Shown one piece after another: positions 17,805 through 25,642 of a DNA stretch of 64,000 bases. Source of the stretch: Brasilonema angustatum HA4187-MV1 (GTDB lineage Bacteria; Cyanobacteriota; Cyanobacteriia; Cyanobacteriales; Nostocaceae); the NCBI GenBank assembly GCA_019359695.1, contig JAHHGV010000022.1:62001-126000 (forward strand), in the 5' to 3' direction. A program made the translations under genes and the position numbers. Every line of letters starts with the position of its first letter. Position 1 is the first letter of the stretch. The notes beneath the pieces were generated by a model. That model worked only from the letters and a program-made list of their open reading frames with translations. It was not told the origin of the DNA and made no database searches.

Positions 17805-19207
17805 GCGACTTTTTACCAACTGGGATTCAGCTATCGTATTTAGTTGCTGCATCCTTATTCATTCTGGGTTTGAAACAGCTGGGATCACCAGCGACAGCAC
17901 GACAAGGTAATGTTGTTGCAGCTGTGGGGATGCTGTTGGCTATTGTGGCAACAATGCTGGATCAGCATGTGTTGAACTATGAAATGATTTTGGTAGGGTT
18001 GGCTATTGGATCTTTAGTTGGTATAGTCGTCGCCTACAAAGTCCAAATGACGGATATGCCCCAAATGGTGGGTTTGCTCAACGGCTTGGGTGGTGCTGCT
18101 TCAGCACTCGTTGCGGTTGCTGAATTTTGGCGGTTGCTAGGAAACGGTGAAGCAATACCCCTTGACGCCAACATTTCTATGTTGCTGGATGTGTTAATTG
18201 GTGGTGTCACCTTCACAGGAAGCTTTGTAGCCTTTGCAAAACTGCAAGGTATTATGAGCGGTTCCCCAATTACATTTCCTTTGCAGCAACCATTTAACCT
18301 CTCGCTTCTGGTTGCCTTTATTGCGGGTAGTGCTTATTTAATCATCTCACCGCACAGCTTACCTGTCTTTTTGGGAATTGTTGCTGTTTCTCTAGTGTTG
18401 GGTGTGATGTTCGTCATCCCCATCGGTGGCGGCGATATGCCTGTGGTGATTTCCCTGTTGAACTCGTTTTCAGGGTTAGCGGCGGCTGCTGCTGGTTTCG
18501 TGGTGATGAACAATATGTTAATCATCGCTGGCGCATTGGTGGGAGCATCTGGGATCATCCTTACTGAGATTATGTGTAAGGCGATGAACCGTTCTCTATT
18601 CAGTGTGCTGTTCAGTGCTTTTGGTACAGTGGCTGCGTCTGGTGGTGCTGCTGGTGCTGGTGGTACAACGGATCAAACCGTTCGCAGCATCGATCCAGAA
18701 GAAGGCGCAATGATGTTGGGTTATGCTCGTTCCGTCGTCATTGTTCCTGGTTATGGTATGGCGGTTGCGCAGGCGCAGCACAACATACGTGAATTGGCAG
18801 ATCAGCTCGAACGTATGGGCGTGGATGTGAAGTATGCAATTCACCCCGTTGCTGGTAGAATGCCGGGACATATGAATGTGTTGTTGGCTGAGGCGAATGT
18901 GCCTTATGAGCAGCTGCACGATATGGATGATATCAATCCTCAGTTTGAGCAGACGGATGTCGCTTTGGTAATTGGGGCGAATGATGTGGTGAATCCGGCA
19001 GCGCGGAGTGATACAAATAGCCCGATTTATGGTATGCCCATTTTGGAAGTGGATCGGGCGAAGCAGACAATTGTGATTAAGCGCGGTATGAGTGCTGGTT
19101 TTGCTGGTGTGGATAATGAGTTGTTTTACAAGAATAAAACGACGATGCTCTTTGGTAGTGCCAAGGATATGGTAGGAAAGTTGGTTTCTGAAGTGAAGCA
19201 ACTGTAG
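17801..19207 (+). CDS. pntB: NAD(P) transhydrogenase subunit beta
   Basis: PntB supplies the remaining membrane helices (proton channel) and the NADP(H)-binding dIII domain. The 468-aa protein starts at GTG 17801, overlapping the preceding stop (GTGA), with AAGGAG upstream. About eight to nine transmembrane helices fill residues 10-270 (including PQMVGLLNGLGGAASALVA). The dIII signature follows: VIVPGYGMAVAQAQH, HPVAGRMPGHMNVLLAEA, GANDVVNPAA and IKRGMSAGFAG. Length and motif order are normal. Confidence 0.96.
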   Translation: MSDFLPTGIQLSYLVAASLFILGLKQLGSPATARQGNVVAAVGMLLAIVATMLDQHVLNYEMILVGLAIGSLVGIVVAYKVQMTDMPQMVGLLNGLGGAASALVAVAEFWRLLGNGEAIPLDANISMLLDVLIGGVTFTGSFVAFAKLQGIMSGSPITFPLQQPFNLSLLVAFIAGSAYLIISPHSLPVFLGIVAVSLVLGVMFVIPIGGGDMPVVISLLNSFSGLAAAAAGFVVMNNMLIIAGALVGASGIILTEIMCKAMNRSLFSVLFSAFGTVAASGGAAGAGGTTDQTVRSIDPEEGAMMLGYARSVVIVPGYGMAVAQAQHNIRELADQLERMGVDVKYAIHPVAGRMPGHMNVLLAEANVPYEQLHDMDDINPQFEQTDVALVIGANDVVNPAARSDTNSPIYGMPILEVDRAKQTIVIKRGMSAGFAGVDNELFYKNKTTMLFGSAKDMVGKLVSEVKQL

Positions 19208-19289
19208 GGTTAAAAACTGTAACATAATTCCTACACATTTCTTTTCATAACTAATCAATTTTGAGCAGGTATTGCGAAAAAGATGCTAA

Positions 19290-19535
19290 AATGCCCAAAC
19301 ATATTAACGGTTAACAACCGTGCCGTCAGAGGATAAACCTTCCAGCTAAGACTGGCGTTTGATAAACGTGCCACAGGCGAAGTGCAGGCTCCATAGACAC
19401 AGGGTCGTTAGTAGCGCCTCAAAAAGAAGTTTTTCAACTTCTCCTCGATACATATAGCGGTCAGTTAGACCGTTTTAGCCTGTGGACTGGTTAACGCCGA
19501 CGTTACCAGGATGAAGCAGGAAATAAGCATCAAAC
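19290..19535 (+). ncRNA. Orphan structured RNA resembling an IscB/TnpB omega RNA (HEARO-like)
   Basis: This gene-free stretch after pntB is packed with consistent stems. ACGGTT/AACCGT closes a hairpin at 19306-19320, CCAG/CTGG one at 19342-19355, and CGTTT/AAACG follows. AGAAGT/ACTTCT lies at 19426-19443 and CGGTC/GACCG near 19458-19472. An 8-bp long-range stem joins CCACAGGC (19370-19377) to GCCTGTGG (19478-19485). CTGGTTAACG pairs with CGTTACCAG next to the 3' end, which reads atgaagcagg. From memory this layout resembles HEARO/omega RNAs of IscB-type elements, and the 3' end resembles TnpB omega RNA ends. No iscB or tnpB gene is present. The class assignment is uncertain; the structure itself is clear. 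Confidence 0.5.
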
Positions 19536-19644
19536 TAGTTCATGAGCAGATTTGTCTACTTATGAGTAGTTGTGAATAGGTCTTATGTAACGGAATTGTA
19601 GATTATGGATACAGCATAAATCCAAAATTCCTTTTATGAATCGT

Positions 19645-19710
19645 GTTTAAGCTTGCTAAGGTTTTGTCCTGAGGCAAGTTTTTTTATGGTTAAAATTAAT
19701 ACGAGCTTCG
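19645..19710 (+). terminator. Terminator-like hairpin, copy 1 of a repeat flanking the ParDE pair
   Basis: CTTGC and AGG on one side pair with CCT and GCAAG on the other, followed by seven T residues. It would end transcripts from the pntB/structured-RNA side. A similar sequence (tcctgaggcaag, T-run, tggttaaaa-taatac) recurs at 20455-20512. Confidence 0.6.
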
Positions 19711-19815
19711 CTAGTGCTAAGGATATGGTTTATACTACATTGTAGTTAAAGATGACGTTGATAAAATAAATCAACGATAAAATTTGAATAAGTCAAGCAA
19801 TTAGGGTTACGTGAA

Positions 19816-20070
19816 ATGAATATTTCCCTCAAACCTGAGCATGAGCAGTTTATTCAATCCCAAATTCAAGCAGGGAGATATGCTAATGCAGAGGATGTGA
19901 TGAACGAAGCATTGAAACTGATGCAAGCAAGGGAGCAACGTTTGGAAGAACTCCGGCAAAAAATAGCGGTTGGGAAGGAACAAATTGCCAGAGGAGAGGT
20001 TACGGATGGGGAAATAGTATTTGCTCAACTGCAAGATAAAATTCATAAAATTGCTGAGTCTCAAAGATGA
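19816..20070 (+). CDS. parD: ParD-type antitoxin (ribbon-helix-helix)
   Basis: The 84-aa protein begins MNISLKPEHEQFIQSQIQAG and continues RYANAEDVMNEALKLMQARE, the ParD/CopG-like ribbon-helix-helix DNA-binding region in which the first strand contacts the operator. The C-terminal half is helical and should wrap the toxin. It overlaps the toxin gene by four bases (ATGA, 20067-20070). ParD normally neutralises ParE and represses its own promoter. Confidence 0.88.
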   Translation: MNISLKPEHEQFIQSQIQAGRYANAEDVMNEALKLMQAREQRLEELRQKIAVGKEQIARGEVTDGEIVFAQLQDKIHKIAESQR

Positions 20071-20366
20071 GTAACTACTCTTTTTCTGATGAAGCAGTCA
20101 AAGATTTAAATTCTATTTGTGAATATATTGCTCAGAATAATCCTAATGCTGCCAGTAAGCTTTTTGACGCAATTCGTCAGAAGTGTAAACTAGTTTCTGG
20201 ATTTCCCAATATGGGGAAGAGTTATGAGGGATTGTCCCCTAATTTACGGGGATTTAGTATTGAAGATTATATTGTTTTGTACTATCCAAGAGAGGATGGA
20301 ATCGATATTGCGCGTGTCATTAGCGGATATAGAGATTTAGAATCCATGTTTTTGGAACCGGAATAA
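20067..20366 (+). CDS. parE: ParE/RelE-family toxin
   Basis: The 99-aa product has the ParE/RelE fold pattern: FSDEAVKDLNSICEYIAQNN at the N-terminus, then IRQKCKLVSGFPNMGKSYE, LRGFSIEDYIVLYYPR and the C-terminal IARVISGYRDLESMF. ParE toxins inhibit gyrase, whereas RelE toxins cut mRNA; sequence alone favours ParE because the partner is ParD-like. It is translated from an ATG overlapping the antitoxin stop, a typical TA arrangement. Confidence 0.88.
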   Translation: MSNYSFSDEAVKDLNSICEYIAQNNPNAASKLFDAIRQKCKLVSGFPNMGKSYEGLSPNLRGFSIEDYIVLYYPREDGIDIARVISGYRDLESMFLEPE

Positions 20367-20454
20367 ACCTGCTAAAAAGCACAAGTAAAACTGGATTCAC
20401 TTTTTTAACGAACCGCAGAGGCGCACAGAGCGCAGAGGAAAGAATATATAGAGT

Positions 20455-20515
20455 CAGCTTGTCTTGGGGGGAGATTATAATCCTGAGGCAAGCTTTTTTG
20501 TGGGTTAAAAGTAAT
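20455..20515 (+). terminator. Terminator-like hairpin, copy 2 flanking the ParDE pair
   Basis: AGCTTG-CTTGG pairs with CC-GAGGCAAGCT, followed by six T residues. It ends the ParDE transcript just before the STAND-TPR gene. About 38 bases (tcctgaggcaag to taatac) match copy 1 at 19645-19710 with few differences. Confidence 0.65.
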
Positions 20516-20558
20516 ACTAGTAGAAAAGGGCTATTGTTGATTGTTTAAGAGGGTTGCT

Positions 20559-23500
20559 ATGGAAAAAGAGCAGCAGAGGTTGATTCTGTCTCAGCATAGG
20601 TATGATGAACAGGTAAAAAAAAGGCTAGGGAGTCTTGGCAATGAGTCGCAAAATATACTAATTTTTTATGGACGAGCAGGTATTGGCAAAACTGATTTAT
20701 CGAAGTTACTGTTTCAATCTTTGAAGTCAGATTATCCGGTGTGCGCCCGGTTGGATGGAGAGGGAGTTTTCAACTACGGTTTGGCACGTAAACCGATTGA
20801 ACCAGCACTACAACAGCTACGAGCAGATTTAGATCGAAGTAGAGTTGATCTCAATTGCTTTGATCTGGCGTACCTGATGTATCGTACTGGGACAAGTCCC
20901 TTGATAGCAACAATTTCACCTGAGGCGGCTAAAGGGAAAGATTGGTTAGAGAATATCAACAATACTTTAGATTTAACTGAGGCAGTTTTGGCAACAAAGC
21001 TGCTTGAGCAGGTTCCTGATTTGTTAGGTGTATTGATAGAAGCGCTTCAGGAAGGGTTACCTGGTGGTAAAGCTATTGCTAAACTGGGCTGGTTTTTGAT
21101 GCAGCAGTCGGAAGAAATATGGCAGTGGTGGAAAGAACGGGGTAATCAAAATTTGCGAGAATTAAAAGATTGTGTAAGCCCGTATGAAATTCTGGAACGA
21201 CTGCCTTTATTTCTGGCGCGTGACTTGCAGCAATACCTACGCCGTTCCCAGCACAAAGCAGTGATTTTTATAGATGGCTATGAAAAATTAGTAGATAAAT
21301 TCGGGCGATGCGATTGGCTTGAGGAACTACTGGAACAGCCGAATCCAAATGTGCTGTGGGTGATTTTTTCGGAGCGATCGCTTAATTTGACAAAACACGC
21401 CCACAATATTCCTATCCTCCCGTTAACTGAGGCGGAAAGTCAAGCGGTTCTGCAAGCATTTGGAATTGATGAGCCTGAAATTTGCCAAATTATCATTCAG
21501 GCATCTGGAGGAATTCCTTTGTATTTGCGGCTGGGGGTGGAGACGTGGCAAGACATCAAAAAGCAGCGTCAGCCGAAGGTTACGGACTTTGCCCGGAATT
21601 TAAACGAGGTGTTACGCCAGCAAGATGTAGCTTGGCAGCCAGATGAACGGCGGATGTGGCAAGTGCTTTCTCACTGTCGTACTTGGGATGAGGCGCTGTT
21701 TGCTAAGTTGATGAGTCAGTTTCAGTTGGATAATTGGGAAAATCGCTTTTCTCAAATCACCGCATCGCCTTATGTTGAGGAGGCGAGTTCAGGAGTTTGG
21801 CGCTTGAATCAGGTGATGCAGCAGCATTTGCAGGAGAACCAGCCAGAAGACTTGCAAAAATCAGTGAAGAATTGGTTGTTTGAGTATTATCGAGCAGAAT
21901 ACCAAGAACCAGAATTACAATTAACCGCGCTGGCAGAAGCACTTTATCACGGGTTGGAAAGCGAACAGCCAGAACCAGCAACGAGCTGGTTTTTAAAACA
22001 GGTGGCGGTGCAGCAAGAGGTCGGTAGACATCAGAGTGTTGTTTCTATGCTGCAATTTCTTGTCGGGAAAAATCATCAATCGCCTCTTGCTTGGACGCTG
22101 TTGGGTAAGTCGCTGGTTGTTTTGGGTGATTACGAGCAAGCGTTGGAAGCTTTGGAAACAGCGCGAAGTCAATGGGAAGCTTTGCAGCAGGGGGAAAGTC
22201 TTGATGCTGCGACTGTGGAGTTGGAACTCGCTAATGTTTATCTGAAACTTGAGCGGACTTTTGATGCGAGCAACGCCGCTCAAAAAGCGTATCGCATCCG
22301 CACTACTCAACTGGGTGCAAATGAGTCTTCAGTTGCTGAGGTTCTCAACTGCCAAGCAGAAATTGCTGCAAGTCAGGGCGATTATCGAGAAGCGGTGAAT
22401 CTGAGTCAACGCGCTTTGCAAATACTCCAGTCTCATCCAGATACCCAACCCCTGCAACTGGCTCAACTGAAATACACTGCTGCTTGGTTGAATGCTTACA
22501 ACAACAATTTGGATGCAGCACAAAAGCTGTGCCAAGAGGCGTTGGAAATTGTTAAACACAACGCTGGTGACAAGCATCCTCTGGCTATCTCTTGCCAAGC
22601 GTCTTTGGGAAATATTTACCAAGGGATGGGAGAGCATAAATACCAGAAAGCCTACGAACAGTATCAGCTAGCTCTTGATGCAGCAGAAATCAGCCTTAGT
22701 CCCAGCCATCCTCAAACACTGCAACTGCTCAACGCCCTCACGCGCTTGTGTCGAAGAATAGGACAATACGATGGGGCAGATGAGTTTGCAGAACGCCACA
22801 ATGCCCATGTTCAAATTGGTAATTTTGAAGAAACCGCTGATGTTGCTAGGAGGTTAAACAATATTGGTCTTTCGCTTTCGGAAAAAGGAGAGTACGGCAA
22901 AGCAGAACCACTGCTGAAACAAGCGCTGCAAATCCGTCTCAAGGTACTGGGGGAAGAACATCCCGACACTGCCAGCAGTTTCAACAACTTGGCAGGATTG
23001 TACGAATTCCAAGGACGGTACGATGAAGCCGAACCGTTGTACAACCAAGCGCTGCAAATCCGTCTCAAGGTGCTCGGAGCTGAACATCCCCACACTGCCA
23101 GCAGTTTCAACAACTTGGCAGCATTGTACGATTCCCAAGGACGGTACGATGAAGCCGAACCGTTGTTCAACCAAGCGCTGCAAATCTCTCTGAAGGTGCT
23201 CGGAGCTGAACATCCCAACACAGCCACAAGTCTCAACAACTTGGCATTGTTGTACGATTCCCAAGGACGGTACGATGAGGCGGAACCGTTGTACAACCAA
23301 GCGCTGCAAATCTCTCTGAAGGTGCTCGGAGCTGAACATCCCGACACTGCCAGGAATCTCAACAACTTGGCATTGTTGTACGATTCCCAAGGACGGTACG
23401 ATGAGGCGGAACCGTTGTACAACCAAGCGCTGCAAATCTCTCTGAAGGTGCTCGGAGCTGAACATCCCGACACTGCCAGGAATCTCAACAACTTGGCATT

Positions 23501-24029
23501 GTTGTACGATTCCCAAGGACGGTACGATGAGGCGGAACCGTTGTACAACCAAGGACTGCAAATCTATCTGAAGGTGCTCGGAGAAGAACATCCCGAAACA
23601 GCCAAAAGTCTCAACAGCTTGGCAGGATTGTACAAATCCCAAGGACGGTACGATGAGGCGGAACCGTTGTACAACCAAGGACTGCAAATTTTTTTGAAGG
23701 CGCTCGGAGCTGAACATCCCCACACAGGCAGGAATCTCAACAACTTGGCAGGATTGTATGAATCCCAAGGACGGTACGATGAAGCCGAACCGTTGTACAA
23801 CCAAGCCCTGCAAATCCGTTTGAAGGTACTCGGAGCTGAACACCCCGACACAGCCATCAGTCTCAACAGCTTGGCAGGATTGTACAAATCCCAAGGACGG
23901 TACGATGAGGCGGAACCCCTGTTCAACCAAGCGCTGCAAATCCGGCTCAAGATGCTGGGGGAAGAACACCCCCACACTAAGGAAACGGAAAGCAACCTCA
24001 GTCGCCTACGCGATGAAATGGCAAAATGA
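20559..24029 (+). CDS. STAND P-loop NTPase with kinesin-light-chain-type TPR array
   Basis: This 1156-aa protein is a likely ligand-triggered switch. Walker A (GRAGIGKT) is near residue 40 and a Walker B-like segment (AVIFIDGYEKL) near 240. A winged-helix-like region follows, then degenerate TPRs (about 470-770), and nine tandem 42-residue TPRs of the form GRYDEAEPLYNQALQI-LKVLG-EHP-TA--LNNLA-LY-SQ fill about residues 777-1156. The ATG at 20559 is chosen over the TTG at 20541 because AGAGGG lies at suitable distance. No effector domain is visible at either end, so the partner or output is unknown; related STAND-TPR proteins act in bacterial defence and signalling. The preceding gene pair is a toxin-antitoxin. 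Confidence 0.85.
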   Translation: MEKEQQRLILSQHRYDEQVKKRLGSLGNESQNILIFYGRAGIGKTDLSKLLFQSLKSDYPVCARLDGEGVFNYGLARKPIEPALQQLRADLDRSRVDLNCFDLAYLMYRTGTSPLIATISPEAAKGKDWLENINNTLDLTEAVLATKLLEQVPDLLGVLIEALQEGLPGGKAIAKLGWFLMQQSEEIWQWWKERGNQNLRELKDCVSPYEILERLPLFLARDLQQYLRRSQHKAVIFIDGYEKLVDKFGRCDWLEELLEQPNPNVLWVIFSERSLNLTKHAHNIPILPLTEAESQAVLQAFGIDEPEICQIIIQASGGIPLYLRLGVETWQDIKKQRQPKVTDFARNLNEVLRQQDVAWQPDERRMWQVLSHCRTWDEALFAKLMSQFQLDNWENRFSQITASPYVEEASSGVWRLNQVMQQHLQENQPEDLQKSVKNWLFEYYRAEYQEPELQLTALAEALYHGLESEQPEPATSWFLKQVAVQQEVGRHQSVVSMLQFLVGKNHQSPLAWTLLGKSLVVLGDYEQALEALETARSQWEALQQGESLDAATVELELANVYLKLERTFDASNAAQKAYRIRTTQLGANESSVAEVLNCQAEIAASQGDYREAVNLSQRALQILQSHPDTQPLQLAQLKYTAAWLNAYNNNLDAAQKLCQEALEIVKHNAGDKHPLAISCQASLGNIYQGMGEHKYQKAYEQYQLALDAAEISLSPSHPQTLQLLNALTRLCRRIGQYDGADEFAERHNAHVQIGNFEETADVARRLNNIGLSLSEKGEYGKAEPLLKQALQIRLKVLGEEHPDTASSFNNLAGLYEFQGRYDEAEPLYNQALQIRLKVLGAEHPHTASSFNNLAALYDSQGRYDEAEPLFNQALQISLKVLGAEHPNTATSLNNLALLYDSQGRYDEAEPLYNQALQISLKVLGAEHPDTARNLNNLALLYDSQGRYDEAEPLYNQALQISLKVLGAEHPDTARNLNNLALLYDSQGRYDEAEPLYNQGLQIYLKVLGEEHPETAKSLNSLAGLYKSQGRYDEAEPLYNQGLQIFLKALGAEHPHTGRNLNNLAGLYESQGRYDEAEPLYNQALQIRLKVLGAEHPDTAISLNSLAGLYKSQGRYDEAEPLFNQALQIRLKMLGEEHPHTKETESNLSRLRDEMAK
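22887..24020 (+). repeat. Nine 126-bp tandem repeats inside the STAND-TPR gene
   Basis: Units start at 22887, 23013, 23139, 23265, 23391, 23517, 23643, 23769 and 23895. Units 4 (23265-23390) and 5 (23391-23516) are identical base for base, which means very recent duplication or gene conversion. The other units differ mainly at three or four codons on the concave helix surface. The array is also open on the minus strand, which produces long false ORFs. Confidence 0.95.
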
Positions 24030-24136
24030 TATTTCGCCCAAGAACGCTGTATATCTTCTTTTTTCTTCCTTCGCGTTCTTCTCTTCGAGACGGCTTCCGC
24101 CGAACGCGTCTTCGCGGTTTTTTAAATAGATATTCT
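24030..24136. repeat. GC-rich inverted element after the STAND-TPR gene
   Basis: The sequence gagacggcttccgccgaac followed by gcgtcttcgcgg and a T-run (about 24087-24125) forms an imperfect hairpin and may end transcription. It belongs to the dispersed GC-rich repeats of this window. Nothing coding is seen. Confidence 0.45.
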
Positions 24137-24212
24137 TTAGGCGGGAAGCGAGTAGAGGTGGTGCGTTTGATTTCGCGTTTTTCTTCTTCTCGCAGACGGC
24201 GATCGCCTAATT
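24137..24212 (-). pseudogene. Partial copy of the tail of the 24766-24963 gene
   Basis: On the minus strand one frame reads LGDRRLREEEKREIKRTTST, nearly the same as WRDRRLREDEKREMRRASSS in the small membrane protein at 24766-24963. About 36 bases (atttcgcgtttttc, one mismatch, tcttctcgcagacggcgat) are shared. It has no start codon or membrane segment, so it is a fragment left by a local duplication about 650 bp away. Confidence 0.65.
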
Positions 24213-24455
24213 CTAATTTTTCCTATACTCCCTAGCATTAATCCCATCCCCAACAACATTATCCCAAGCGGCAATTTCAGCTTGATACTCTGAATCTTGT
24301 GCATCCTGCTTGAGGGCTGCAATCATTTCTGCTGACAAAATCTGACGGCGGTGTTCTGTCACCAGCGCATTAATATAACCACTGCGGTTGCCCTGTGCCT
24401 GCTGATCTATAAACTGGAGAATGTCTTCTTCTAAGGTTATTGTGACTTTGATCAT
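24213..24455 (-). CDS. Ribbon-helix-helix antitoxin-like protein without a toxin partner
   Basis: The 80-aa product starts MIKVTITLEEDILQFIDQQA and continues GNRSGYINALVTEHRRQ, a ribbon-helix-helix DNA-binding domain like MazE/CopG-type antitoxins. The acidic C-terminal half would be the toxin-binding tail. In its reading direction the toxin would be expected downstream (below 24213), but only the duplicated fragment and repeats lie there. It may be an orphan antitoxin, perhaps after loss of the toxin. Confidence 0.7.
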   Translation of the reverse strand: MIKVTITLEEDILQFIDQQAQGNRSGYINALVTEHRRQILSAEMIAALKQDAQDSEYQAEIAAWDNVVGDGINAREYRKN

Positions 24456-24765
24456 CAGTATTACGCAGGCGCTATAAAAAAAAGGGGGTTGCGATTGCTT
24501 CCCTATGCCCTCCGGGCACGCTGCGCTAACGGTCGCAATGACTATAGTTAGGTTATTCGTACCTAGGGGAATCTTAAAAGCCCCCTTTTTAAGGGGGTTG
24601 GGGGATCTCTTTTGCGTAAGTTTTACCTAAGTTTTCATAAATACACAAACACGCTGTAGAGACGTAGCCCTTCGGGTTCGGCAGTTGCTTCAAGTCGGGG
24701 AACCCGCCCAACGCACTGCCTCACACGCTACGTCTCTACATTTTGACGCGAGATTTCAAGCAGAA
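24456..24765. repeat. Intergenic region filled with dispersed repeats
   Basis: About 310 bases with no gene. Positions 24480-24540 have a ccctccgggcacgctgcgc-type repeat. Positions 24575-24612 have an inverted AAAAGCCCCCTTTTTAAGGGGG element, and 24655-24740 has a block bracketed by gtagagacgtag and ctacgtctctac, forming a long inverted repeat. Confidence 0.6.
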
Positions 24766-24963
24766 TTATTTTTTCTTCTTAGGCTTGGGAGCAGTGCTCT
24801 TAGAAGTGGTGCTAGAACTAGCGCGTCGCATTTCGCGTTTTTCATCTTCTCGCAGACGGCGATCGCGCCAACCTGCCAGCGTCAAATAACCAACGCCTCC
24901 CGTAACTGCTACAAGCAGCACCGCAGCAACTGAAGCCAAAATAGTCAAGAATGGAATTTCCAC
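24766..24963 (-). CDS. Small conserved membrane protein next to petN
   Basis: The 65-aa protein has one transmembrane helix (residues 5-32, FLTILASVAAVLLVAVTGGV then GYLTLAGW), followed by a charged segment DRRLREDEKREMRRA and a Ser/Thr/Lys/Pro tail ending in KPKKKK. I do not know a named family. It starts 7 bp after the petN stop in the same direction, so the two are probably cotranscribed; a thylakoid location is likely but inferred. A second copy of its charged segment lies at 24137-24212. Confidence 0.7.
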   Translation of the reverse strand: MEIPFLTILASVAAVLLVAVTGGVGYLTLAGWRDRRLREDEKREMRRASSSTTSKSTAPKPKKKK

Positions 24964-24970
24964 GATTCTC

Positions 24971-25060
24971 TTAGAGTCCGTTGCGGCCCCAAACTACCAT
25001 TGAAATTGACCAAGTGAAAACAACAAGTAAAGCAACCCAGCCGAGTGTCAAAATTTCCAT
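24971..25060 (-). CDS. petN: Cytochrome b6f complex subunit VIII (PetN)
   Basis: A 29-codon ORF reads [20 protein letters not shown] and ends MVVWGRNGL, the PetN sequence (DILTLGW...[11 protein letters not shown]). PetN is a single-helix subunit needed for assembly and stability of the cytochrome b6f complex that links photosystems II and I in the thylakoid. The length of 29 aa is exactly that of the family. Confidence 0.97.
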   Translation of the reverse strand: MEILTLGWVALLVVFTWSISMVVWGRNGL

Positions 25061-25132
25061 AGTGCTACTTTTAAACTCAATCGAAAACGCCTCTAACATT
25101 AATAATACTAGAAGCCCGTTCAGAACTAAAGT

Positions 25133-25609
25133 TTGGATTCTTCTGTGAACAAGATTTTAGATCCTCTACTTAGGCAAGAACGCATTGAATCCCTCAAAGC
25201 TGGGATACTCGCGGGTTTGAGCCTGATGATAGCTTTTTTTCTCACTACCTTGGTGAATCATCTGGTGCTAGCAAAATATTTTGAGCGACTCGCCAGTCTG
25301 GCGATCGATTCGCTAGATTTACAATTGTTGGTCAAGCTTGGAATTGCAGTTTTTTGTGGTTTGCTTTTTGGCGTCACCTACCGCTATATCATACGCTCAG
25401 ATAAAAATCCTCAATTGAAAGCTGGGGGAGTGTTAGCGTTTGGATTAGTACGCGGTTTAACCCAAGTCGATATTGGGCTGTCATATTCTAAAGATATATT
25501 GCCTTTAGTGGTTCTGGGAGTCGAAAGTATTTTGTGGTTTGTGTTGGCAGCATTTTTTCTTGATACTGCGATGCAACTCGGCTGGATTAAGCCTTTTCAA
25601 TCAAATTGA
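25133..25609 (+). CDS. Conserved four-helix membrane protein
   Basis: The 158-aa frame starts at TTG 25133, or possibly at GTG 25145. Four hydrophobic segments ([56 protein letters not shown], and [20 protein letters not shown]) indicate an integral membrane protein. No function is known to me. Its final codons ([13 protein letters not shown]) mark the left edge of the duplicated unit that carries the two P450 genes: the sequence tggattaagccttttcaat recurs at about 27163. Confidence 0.7.
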   Translation: MDSSVNKILDPLLRQERIESLKAGILAGLSLMIAFFLTTLVNHLVLAKYFERLASLAIDSLDLQLLVKLGIAVFCGLLFGVTYRYIIRSDKNPQLKAGGVLAFGLVRGLTQVDIGLSYSKDILPLVVLGVESILWFVLAAFFLDTAMQLGWIKPFQSN

Positions 25610-25642
25610 TGCATAAGATATATTTTTTGTCAAGAAAAGCAT

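Noticed and set aside
22811..23995. Long minus-strand ORFs (245 and 373 codons) across the TPR array
   Set aside because: They mirror the 126-bp repeats of the real plus-strand gene, have repetitive meaningless sequence and no start signals.
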